DNA of 14,194 bases, taken from the NCBI GenBank assembly GCA_938015405.1, contig CALLPZ010000182.1, positions 1 to 14,194 of the forward strand. Reading direction: 5' to 3'. Position numbers and translations under genes: made by a program. Under the pieces are notes generated by a model. That model saw only the letters and a program-made list of their open reading frames with translations. It had not been told where the DNA came from and ran no database searches. The DNA comes from an uncultured Pseudanabaenaceae cyanobacterium. Lineage in GTDB: Bacteria > Cyanobacteriota > Cyanobacteriia > PCC-9006 > JAAUQQ01. Positions 1-5,470 of this stretch are shown here, one piece after another (positions within the stretch are counted from its first letter, which is position 1; the number at the start of each line of letters is the position of its first letter).

Positions 1-718
1 GGACCATAATCACAAAGCCATAGAAAATCACCCGCAAAAAGCCCAACGCCGAAATTCCAGCCGCCAAAGCCAGGCCAATGCCCAACGCCTGCCAACTCTC
101 CCGCGTAATCTGAGCCGGGCGCAGCTTCTCACTATCTCCAAGGGCAGCGACAGAGACATGATGCTTAGCGCGAGCAGTTGAGCCACCCATCCCAGCCTGA
201 CCAATCGGCTTCTGGCTCCGCAAACCTTGCTGCACACCATCTTGAACCTGAACTGAACTAGTACTAGGTCCACCCAACGTTGGACGAGTCTGCAGTGAAC
301 GAGCCCGAGCGGAGCCCCCCACAAACTGACCCACCTCAAACCGCTCAATCCACTCCGGCATCGCCGACGCCTTCTTCGTCGGGCTACTCAGCCGATAAGC
401 CAACAGCGAGACCTGCTGCCAAGGCAACGGCTGCAACCCCACTAAAAACCGATCAACCTCAGTCGCCACCACCCGTGCCTTGGGAAAACGTTTCGCCCCC
501 AACTCAAAATTCAAGCCATTCGTACTCGGCACGGGGTGAACCAAAATCTCATGCTTCGCCAACAGCTGATTCAACAAATCCCGCAACGCCGCCAAATCCC
601 CCTGCTGGGCATACACCCGCAAATCCTCATCCGACGCATCACCCCCGCCGAACTTCTGTCGCCTGGAATCATCGGCCCTCGAACCACCTGCCCCCGTTCC
701 TGTGGTGCGTTGGCCCAT
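1..718 (-). CDS. Unrecognised protein with a hydrophobic segment, partial (3' end outside window)
   Basis: I translated this frame by hand. It runs open from an ATG at 716-718 to the left edge (239 codons) with no stop. An in-frame TAG lies just upstream (731-733), and a Shine-Dalgarno-like GGGAGA sits 5 nt before the ATG (724-729 on the plus strand). Residues 1-30 are Gly/Arg/Thr-rich. Residues about 35-140 look like a folded domain (DLRVYAQQGDLAALRDLLNQ, then LNFELGAKRFPKARVV and RFLVGLQPLPWQQVSLLAYR). Residues about 140-200 are a low-complexity Gly/Ser/Gln linker. From W209 to the edge there is a hydrophobic stretch (ALGIGLALAAGISALGFL, then FYGFVIMV) that is probably one or two membrane helices. 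I do not recognise the family. The overall pattern suggests a cytoplasmic domain tethered to the membrane by its C-terminal part. It is divergent from the GNAT gene at 848. The plus-strand ORF over the same bases is its antisense shadow. Confidence 0.8.
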   Translation of the reverse strand, partial: MGQRTTGTGAGGSRADDSRRQKFGGGDASDEDLRVYAQQGDLAALRDLLNQLLAKHEILVHPVPSTNGLNFELGAKRFPKARVVATEVDRFLVGLQPLPWQQVSLLAYRLSSPTKKASAMPEWIERFEVGQFVGGSARARSLQTRPTLGGPSTSSVQVQDGVQQGLRSQKPIGQAGMGGSTARAKHHVSVAALGDSEKLRPAQITRESWQALGIGLALAAGISALGFLRVIFYGFVIMV

Positions 719-723
719 GTCCG

Positions 724-729
724 TCTCCC
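724..729 (-). promoter_or_regulatory. Ribosome binding site for the gene starting at 718
   Basis: On the minus strand the sequence reads GGGAGA followed by 5 nt and ATG. It supports the start at 718, which is also the first start codon after the in-frame stop at 731-733. Confidence 0.5.
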
Positions 730-847
730 GCTAGACTGCTCCTATTATCTTGCCCAGCAATCTTGCAAAGCCTTCGCCCTCCGAGCTTACTTCGCAGTTC
801 AGCAAAAGCTCACCCAGCAATCGCCCCAGCCTCTACCTTGCTCTCCC

Positions 848-1345
848 ATGCCCGACATCTCTAGCACCAAGCTACTACTTCGCCCTGCCATTCCTAGCGA
901 CGTAGACACCATCGTTAACCTCATTCAACAGCTTGCCGACTACGAAAAACTCAGCCACGAAGTCACCGGCAACGTCAACGACCTCTGGGCTCACCTCTTC
1001 GGCCAAACGCCCCGCGCCCAAGTCATCATCGCCGAATGGGATGGCCAAACCGCAGGCTTCGCCCTCTACTTCTATAACTACTCAACCTTCTTAATGAAGC
1101 CCGGTCTCTACCTCGAAGACCTATTTGTCCTGCCAGACTATCGCCGCCGAGGCATCGCAACAGCCCTGCTCAAGCAATTAGCCCAAACAGCCATAGACAA
1201 AGGCTGTGGCCGCTTTGAATGGAGCGTCTTGGACTGGAACGAACCTGCGATCGCTTTCTACCAGGGCATCGGCGCAAAGCTGATGCAAGACTGGCGCATC
1301 TGCCGCGTCACCGGCACAGCCCTCACTCAGCTCAGCCAGTCCTAG
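848..1345 (+). CDS. GNAT family N-acetyltransferase (diamine/thialysine acetyltransferase-like)
   Basis: This 165-aa protein is a single GNAT domain that transfers acetyl from acetyl-CoA to an amine. The N-terminal strand and helix (LRPAIPSDVDTIVNLIQQL) are typical of the fold. Acetyl-CoA pyrophosphate-binding motif A is YRRRGIATALL at about 98-108, matching R/Q-x-x-G-x-G/A. Tyr138 in AIAFYQ is the usual general-acid position. The DYEKLSHEVT, YLEDLFVLPDYR and GRFEWSVLDWNEPAI segments resemble the spermidine/thialysine acetyltransferase-like (SAT2) group, so a small amine or amino acid is the likely substrate; this is inference. The frame is open back to 536, but that part lies opposite the gene at 1-718, and no other ATG occurs between 719 and 848, so I chose ATG 848. 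No clear Shine-Dalgarno is visible. The 3' end overlaps the convergent receiver gene by 14 bp. Confidence 0.9.
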   Translation: MPDISSTKLLLRPAIPSDVDTIVNLIQQLADYEKLSHEVTGNVNDLWAHLFGQTPRAQVIIAEWDGQTAGFALYFYNYSTFLMKPGLYLEDLFVLPDYRRRGIATALLKQLAQTAIDKGCGRFEWSVLDWNEPAIAFYQGIGAKLMQDWRICRVTGTALTQLSQS

Positions 1346-1715
1346 GCAAATCTAACGCCCGACCGATCACATTCAGCAGCTCCTGCAACGAAAAGGGCTT
1401 CGTCAAGTAACAGTCTGCTCCTGCCTTCAACCCCCGCTCCCGATCTCCCGGAGCAGCCTTAGCCGACATAAACACAAACGGCGTATTGGACAACTTCGTA
1501 TGACAACGCAAAGACTCCAGTACCTCAAAACCAGAGTAATTCGGCATAATCACATCGCAGAGGATGAGCTGGGGATGGTGCAGTCCCGCAAGAACGAGTC
1601 CCTCTCGGCCGTTACTAGCCCCCACCGCATTGAAGCCCTCGGCTTCCAACAATTCCAGTATATTTTCCCGAACGAAATCCTCATTCTCAATCACGAGAAT
1701 GGTTACGCTAACCAT
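1332..1715 (-). CDS. Stand-alone response regulator receiver (CheY-like), Asn in the acidic pair
   Basis: This 127-aa protein is one receiver domain with no output domain. Asp54 in LILCDVIMP is the phospho-acceptor, Ser84 (FMSAKA) is the switch Ser/Thr, and Lys106 (YLTKPF) is the conserved lysine. In the first-strand acidic cluster the usual E-D-E or D-D-x is E10-N11-E12, so the position equal to CheY Asp13, a Mg2+ ligand, is Asn. Phosphorylation may therefore be weakened; that is inference. Single-domain regulators usually work by protein contact with a kinase, phosphotransfer protein or motor. The frame is open up to 1781, but MVSVTILVIE is the normal family start, and a palindrome at 1735-1749 lies within the longer version. 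No histidine kinase is nearby. It overlaps the convergent GNAT gene at 1332-1345. Confidence 0.9.
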   Translation of the reverse strand: MVSVTILVIENEDFVRENILELLEAEGFNAVGASNGREGLVLAGLHHPQLILCDVIMPNYSGFEVLESLRCHTKLSNTPFVFMSAKAAPGDRERGLKAGADCYLTKPFSLQELLNVIGRALDLPRTG

Positions 1716-1734
1716 GAATCGATACCCCTGAGTT

Positions 1735-1749
1735 CTACGAGACTCGTAG
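1735..1749. promoter_or_regulatory. 15-bp inverted repeat 20 bp upstream of the receiver gene
   Basis: CTACGAG-A-CTCGTAG has perfect 7-bp arms around one central base. Its position, 20-34 bp before the receiver ATG, fits an operator or a small leader hairpin. No regulator is identified. Confidence 0.4.
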
Positions 1750-1855
1750 CCGGTCGTTGGTAGGATGCACGAGAAACTCAACTCAGCATTGAACTAAGGC
1801 AACCTTAGCAACCCTAGAAAATGCATTTAATAATCCTAATTCAATTTTCAAAAAT

Positions 1856-1869
1856 GAGCGAATTCGCTC
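1856..1869. promoter_or_regulatory. 14-bp perfect palindrome in the receiver/yjbQ gap
   Basis: GAGCGAATTCGCTC is fully self-complementary with no spacer. It is set in AT-rich DNA about 140 bp upstream of the receiver start. With no loop it is a better candidate for a dimeric protein-binding site than for an RNA hairpin. Confidence 0.35.
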
Positions 1870-2091
1870 GCATATTCTAAGAATTGAGTGAATTTTGCAA
1901 CATTCAAAAACTATTTAATTGTCCGATTTAATACTTCGTTCAGGTGAATTACTGCGGATGAAGGGTCAAGCCCCATCTAGTAGAAATCCCCAATCTATCC
2001 ATCAGCTAAAGACAAGTCTTACCAGGTAACTGACGGACCAGCTCCCGTTAATCCCATCCCATCAAGCGCGACAAAACTCACCTGCTGGAAC

Positions 2092-2508
2092 CTATTCTCC
2101 AGTGATATGAATAACCAGCTCCCGCGAATGGCTCCGATCTCGGTGCTCCCAGAGGTAAACCCCCTGCCAAGTGCCCAATACTAATCTGCCATTGGAAATC
2201 GGGATCTGTTCAGAGGTATGAGTCAGGGCAGTACGAATGTGAGCTGGCATGTCATCTGGCCCCTCTGCATCATGAATATAGTGGGGTCCCTCAGGCACCA
2301 ACTGGGCAAAGCAGTTTTCCAGATCCCGCAGGACATCCGGATCTGCATTTTCCTGAATCACTAAACTCGCAGAAGTGTGGCGTAAAAAAAGATGGCATAG
2401 CCCTGTTTTTATACCTGAATCTTTAACAGTGCTACGAATCTGACTCGTGACGTTGGAAAGAGATTTTCCTGGGGTTTGAACCCTTAAAACACGCTGGAAT
2501 TGTTGCAT
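2092..2508 (-). CDS. yjbQ: YjbQ/UPF0047 family protein (secondary thiamine-phosphate synthase family)
   Basis: This 138-aa protein matches the YjbQ family over its whole length. The hallmarks are HTSASLVIQENADPDV at 44-59, the H79-D80 pair followed by EGPDDMPAH (82-90), and LGTWQGVYLWEHR at 111-123. The conserved His/Asp/Glu residues form a putative metal or active site. The family is often annotated as having a secondary thiamine-phosphate synthase activity, but its main physiological role is unsettled. I chose ATG 2506-2508 (MQQFQRVLRV); the frame continues upstream to 2565, but that extension (MVIVFTFFRYPKL...) lies outside the family domain. The protein is cytosolic, with no signal peptide. 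It is the last of four minus-strand genes, 98 bp downstream of the glycosyltransferase stop. Confidence 0.9.
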   Translation of the reverse strand: MQQFQRVLRVQTPGKSLSNVTSQIRSTVKDSGIKTGLCHLFLRHTSASLVIQENADPDVLRDLENCFAQLVPEGPHYIHDAEGPDDMPAHIRTALTHTSEQIPISNGRLVLGTWQGVYLWEHRDRSHSRELVIHITGE

Positions 2509-2606
2509 AGAAAGAGAAGAAGTAATCAATTTGGGGTATCGAAAGAATGTAAAAACAATCACCACTCAGCTAGTGATTATTTTTCTAAAGCAGTAACTTT
2601 TCAAAC

Positions 2607-3701
2607 TTATTTAGGCTGCTCAAAGAAATCAGAAATTGCCCCGGCAATCTCTCCATTCCCCCCATGGCCGAGTTTTGTTGCTGACCCAGCAGTCACCAAG
2701 GGCTCTCGCAAAAAGGCCCAGTCTCCCCGAAAGAAATCCTCATCGCTCAAAATACGATGGGGTAATTGCTGCTTCAGCCCTGCCATCAGGAGCGGTGTTT
2801 CGCTGAAGCCCTCTCGCTGGATCGTCATCACTCCCACATTTTGGCGACAGGCCTCGGAAAAAGTCCCATAGCCAGGCTTGGAAAGAATGCGATCGCACAA
2901 TGGCATAAAGTCCACGGGCCGATACTCCACTCCATCTACCCGGCAAAGATTGGGCAACTCTGGTACATCCCGATCCAGGGTAATGAACTGCCAATCGGGG
3001 AAATTGGCCAGTCCAGCATAGGGAATATCGTCGATTCCTAGCCCGCCAAAGGTCATCAACACCGTCTTCGCCTTGGGAGCCGTGATGCCAAAACGCTGAC
3101 GTAAGACTTCAGGTTCATAGTTAGGATTACTCCCCGTCAGGCCCACATCCTCGACCTGGGGAAACGCCGACATGGGCTCATGAAACGGCAAGCGGAAGAG
3201 GCGATCGCATAGGCCAAAGCAATCCCCAATCCATCGACATAGCTCACCAAACTGTTCATCCTCAGCAATCCAAGGCTGATAGATATAGTCCCAGCCAAAA
3301 TTTCCCATCATCCAGCAGGGAACATCAGCGGCTTTTGCAATCGGAGCTGCCAAGGGCGGAATATCTCCCAGCACTAAGCCGATGCCCTGGTCGCGGATGA
3401 AAGCGGACTCCTCGGCAATGATGTCGGCTTGGCGATCGCGAATCTCCCTCAGCTTGGCCAAGGTCGCCGCCTTGTCCATAAAGCGGCTATCCCCCTGGAT
3501 TACCCCAATATCCAAAACCTTAGGGCGATAGGTGAATGGCCCAGGAATACAAGCCCTTAACAACCACTCTGGAGCACAGGTCACCAGCGTCAACTCAATC
3601 TCAGGCCGACGACGCTGCAATTCCGCCAGCACCGCCGACACCCTCGTTGCATGGCCAAAGCCATGATTGGTCACCGCAACATACAAACCCAAATTAGCCA
3701 T
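2607..3701 (-). CDS. GT-B fold glycosyltransferase-like protein (ARA1 N-terminal-domain type)
   Basis: This 364-aa protein has two Rossmann-like halves as in GT-B glycosyltransferases such as MurG and UDP-glycosyltransferases. The N-terminal half carries the glycine-rich loop NHGFGHATR at 12-20. A FGG turn at 218-220 starts the C-terminal half, and the donor-binding region reads SKPGYGTFSEA at 274-284. From memory, both motifs resemble the non-kinase N-terminal domain of plant L-arabinokinase (ARA1: GHGFGHATR and KIGYGTVSEA). The GHMP kinase part of ARA1 is absent. Donor and acceptor sugars are unknown. There is no signal peptide or membrane segment, so it is probably cytosolic or peripheral. 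The ATG at 3699-3701 is clear. The 86-bp gap after the upstream tautomerase gene and the 98-bp gap to yjbQ would allow co-transcription. Confidence 0.8.
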   Translation of the reverse strand: MANLGLYVAVTNHGFGHATRVSAVLAELQRRRPEIELTLVTCAPEWLLRACIPGPFTYRPKVLDIGVIQGDSRFMDKAATLAKLREIRDRQADIIAEESAFIRDQGIGLVLGDIPPLAAPIAKAADVPCWMMGNFGWDYIYQPWIAEDEQFGELCRWIGDCFGLCDRLFRLPFHEPMSAFPQVEDVGLTGSNPNYEPEVLRQRFGITAPKAKTVLMTFGGLGIDDIPYAGLANFPDWQFITLDRDVPELPNLCRVDGVEYRPVDFMPLCDRILSKPGYGTFSEACRQNVGVMTIQREGFSETPLLMAGLKQQLPHRILSDEDFFRGDWAFLREPLVTAGSATKLGHGGNGEIAGAISDFFEQPK

Positions 3702-3730
3702 TCACCCATCCATCAATGCCCAAACCCATA

Positions 3731-3780
3731 CGGTTGGTCCAAAGGGATCCACTACTGTGCACCCGCTGCAAAACCAACCG
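3731..3780. repeat. 8-bp inverted repeat in the tautomerase/glycosyltransferase gap
   Basis: CGGTTGGT (3731-3738) and ACCAACCG (3773-3780) are perfect complements 34 bp apart. GTGCAC lies in the loop. The element begins 7 bp after the tautomerase stop, so it could be a 3' end or an intercistronic hairpin. It lacks a T-tract on the minus strand, so it is not a standard terminator. Confidence 0.35.
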
Positions 3781-3787
3781 AATCTAA

Positions 3788-4138
3788 CTAAAATGTCCGG
3801 CCATTCCAGCCCCAGAGATAGCCCTTCGCATCAGCAAACTCGATGTAAATGCGGTCGCTCGCCACATCCAGCGCCCCATGTATCTGCTCACAAAAGTCGG
3901 CACTCATCGCCTTCGTCTGATCCGCAGACATCGAGCCCACACTCTTAATCTCCACATAGCAAACCGGATCCGTAGAGCCAGCAAACGTCATCGCCGTCTC
4001 CGGCTCCAACGCCGTCATCACATAGGACTCTGGCTTACCCAAATGCTTCGCCAAGCTCGCAGATAACTGCTTCAGCAATGCTTCAGCAGCATCCTTTGCT
4101 GGAGCCGCAACAGAGGTCTGAACTTTAATTAAAGGCAT
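3788..4138 (-). CDS. MIF-like phenylpyruvate tautomerase family protein
   Basis: This 116-aa protein is a tautomerase-superfamily protein of the MIF group. Such proteins form trimers and use Pro after Met removal as the catalytic base to interconvert keto and enol forms of phenylpyruvate-like compounds. Pro2 (MPLIKVQTSV), Lys35 (GKPESYV, matching human Lys32), Tyr98 (RIYIEFAD, matching human Tyr95) and the C-terminal LWGWNGRTF are present. The human Asn97 position is Glu here. The CxxC motif of human MIF is missing (STDPVCYVE), so the proposed thiol oxidoreductase activity is not expected. The physiological substrate in cyanobacteria is unknown. The gene is 77 bp downstream of the flavin reductase gene, with a GC-rich hairpin in that gap. 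Confidence 0.92.
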   Translation of the reverse strand: MPLIKVQTSVAAPAKDAAEALLKQLSASLAKHLGKPESYVMTALEPETAMTFAGSTDPVCYVEIKSVGSMSADQTKAMSADFCEQIHGALDVASDRIYIEFADAKGYLWGWNGRTF

Positions 4139-4184
4139 AGCGATAAGAGAATGTCAGCAAACACAAACAAGATCTAGCAACAGC

Positions 4185-4205
4185 AGGGGCGAGAGTCCCG
4201 CCCCT
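4185..4205. repeat. GC-rich palindromic hairpin (REP-like) in the flavin reductase/tautomerase gap
   Basis: AGGGGCG (4185-4191), a 7-nt loop, and CGCCCCT (4199-4205) form a perfect 7-bp stem. The form AGGGGCG...CGCCCCT recalls short interspersed palindromes common between cyanobacterial genes. No T-tract follows on the minus strand, so a REP-like repeat or processing stem is likelier than a terminator. Confidence 0.45.
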
Positions 4206-4215
4206 AGAGCATTAC

Positions 4216-4698
4216 CTAACCTCCATAATTCCAGCCAGTGGTCTCAAGGTTCAACGCCTTACCCTCGCGATGTACCCCGGCACCCACCACTTCCCCGACA
4301 AACACCGTGTGGTCACCATGCTCAACCGAGCCAACCACCTTACATTCCACATAGCCCAAACTATCCTTAATCACCGGACAGCCAGTCTCAGGGCCAATTT
4401 CAAACTCCACATCCTCAAACTTATTACCCGCCCGACGGAGTGGCTTAAAAAACTTCGCCGCCATCTCCTTCTGACCATCTTCAAGAACACTCAGAGCAAA
4501 AACGCCACTGGACTTCACCATGGCATGGGAGCTGGAGTCATTTTTAATGCAATTCACCACGAGAGGAGGCGCAAAGGAAGCCTGCATCACCCAGCTAGCC
4601 GTAAATCCATTCACCTCATCGCCATCCTTCACACCGCAAATGTAGAGCCCATGGGGGATCTTGCGTAGCATTGTCTTTTTGGCCTGTTCATCTAGCAT
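4216..4698 (-). CDS. Flavin reductase-like (FMN-binding split barrel) protein
   Basis: This protein of about 160 aa belongs to the flavin reductase-like domain family, which binds FMN and is related to the C-terminal flavin reductase module of cyanobacterial flavodiiron proteins. Diagnostic segments are IPHGLYICGVKDGDEVNGFT, the FMN-loop region SWVMQASFAPPLVVNCI, SSSHAMVKSSGVFALSVL, and HGDHTVFVGEVVGAGV near the C-terminus. It probably reduces flavin or passes electrons from NAD(P)H; the partner is unknown. I chose the ATG at 4698 (MLDEQAKKTMLRK), preceded by GGGAG 11 nt upstream and matching the start I recall for relatives. The alternative is ATG 4716, six codons longer. A TTG at 4719 is less likely. 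It appears to be the first gene of the minus-strand cluster that continues with the tautomerase. Confidence 0.88.
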   Translation of the reverse strand: MLDEQAKKTMLRKIPHGLYICGVKDGDEVNGFTASWVMQASFAPPLVVNCIKNDSSSHAMVKSSGVFALSVLEDGQKEMAAKFFKPLRRAGNKFEDVEFEIGPETGCPVIKDSLGYVECKVVGSVEHGDHTVFVGEVVGAGVHREGKALNLETTGWNYGG

Positions 4699-4814
4699 CG
4701 CTTGCTCAGCTCCCATCAAAAAAGATTTACACCCCTGTAATTCTCCCTTGTTTTGCTCCCTGTCAGCCGCTGTCCTAGGCTGAATAGTAAGGATCCAACC
4801 CAGGCAGGATGAAC

Positions 4815-4829
4815 AACTTCCCCGAAGTT
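4815..4829. promoter_or_regulatory. 15-bp inverted repeat in the divergent flavin reductase/coaD region
   Basis: AACTTC-CCC-GAAGTT is a perfect 6-bp inverted repeat with a 3-bp spacer. TGAAC (4810-4814) and GTTCA (4827-4831) give an overlapping alternative pairing. It lies about 120 bp from the flavin reductase start and 150 bp from the coaD start, where both promoters should be. It could be a shared operator; no -35/-10 pair is convincing. Confidence 0.3.
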
Positions 4830-4975
4830 CAGCATCACCCTGCGGTCCCAGGTATGATTTTTTCGGCAGCTTCCGTAAAGCCTCTTACAACGTCCCAACC
4901 TAAGCCCACTGGCATCGCTAAGCTGCCCCACTCCCCACCCATCTGACATTACGTTTGTCTCAAGAGCCCCCCACC

Positions 4976-5470
4976 GTGAACGCGATCTATCCCGGCAGCT
5001 TTGATCCCATTACCTTGGGCCACCTCGACATCGTCACCCGGGGCTGCCGCCTATTCGAGCAAGTCACCATCGCCATCCTACGCAACCCCAACAAAACACC
5101 GCTATTCACCATGGAGGAGCGCATCGCCCAAATTGGGGAGGCGATCGCCCATCTTCCCAATGCCAGAGTCGCCAGTTTTGATGGCTTAACAGTAGACTGT
5201 GCAAAATCCAACCAATCGCAGGTTATTCTACGGGGATTGCGGGTGCTCTCGGATTTCGAGATGGAGCTACAAATGGCTCACACCAACAAAACCCTGGCAG
5301 AAGACATCGAAACGGTTTTCCTTGCAACGTCGAACGAATATAGTTTCCTAAGTAGTAGTGTGGTCAAGGAAGTTGCCAGATTTGGTGGCCCCGTCGACCA
5401 TCTTGTTCCCGCCCACGTCGCTAAAGACATTTACCAACGATGCTGCGCCCCTCCGGCCCTCAACCCGTAA
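4976..5470 (+). CDS. coaD: Phosphopantetheine adenylyltransferase
   Basis: CoaD makes dephospho-CoA and pyrophosphate from 4'-phosphopantetheine and ATP, the fourth step of CoA synthesis in the cytosol. From GTG 4976 the protein has 164 aa, normal for the family (about 160). It carries the nucleotidyltransferase motif YPGSFDPITLGH, whose His16 matches E. coli His18. It also has the phosphopantetheine-pocket segment ILRGLRVLSDFEMELQM and the ATP-binding signature NEYSFLSSSVVKEVA. There is no ATG start. GTG 4976 gives the family start MNAIYPGSFDP, while a TTG at 4955 would add seven residues. Neither has a Shine-Dalgarno. The 3' end overlaps the DivIVA-like gene by 31 bp, so the two are probably one operon with coupled translation. 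Confidence 0.95.
   Translation: MNAIYPGSFDPITLGHLDIVTRGCRLFEQVTIAILRNPNKTPLFTMEERIAQIGEAIAHLPNARVASFDGLTVDCAKSNQSQVILRGLRVLSDFEMELQMAHTNKTLAEDIETVFLATSNEYSFLSSSVVKEVARFGGPVDHLVPAHVAKDIYQRCCAPPALNP

Larger units (their letters stand above)
1716..2091. other. Gene-free AT-rich stretch between receiver gene and yjbQ
   Basis: I see no credible gene in these 376 bp. The stretch is clearly more AT-rich than its surroundings (especially 1790-1930) and holds two perfect palindromes, listed separately. It should contain the promoter of the receiver gene and the 3' end of the yjbQ transcript. I found no convincing terminator with a T-tract. Confidence 0.5.

Noticed and set aside
28..348. 106-codon minus-strand frame
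   Set aside because: It is out of frame with the supported gene on the same strand, Arg/Trp/Leu-rich and has no domain.
753..822. 10-bp direct repeat CCCAGCAATC (753-762 and 813-822) in the gap before the GNAT gene
   Set aside because: Only two copies of a short, simple sequence; not enough to suggest a functional element.
536..847. N-terminal extension of the GNAT frame
   Set aside because: It lies opposite the gene at 1-718 and adds about 100 residues outside the GNAT domain; ATG 848 gives a normal family length.
280..864. 194-codon plus-strand frame
   Set aside because: It is Pro/Ser/Thr-rich with no domain and is antisense to the well-supported gene at 1-718.
4716..4949. 77-codon minus-strand frame between flavin reductase and coaD
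   Set aside because: It has no recognisable domain, occupies the divergent promoter region and ends at the start of the next gene; it looks like chance.
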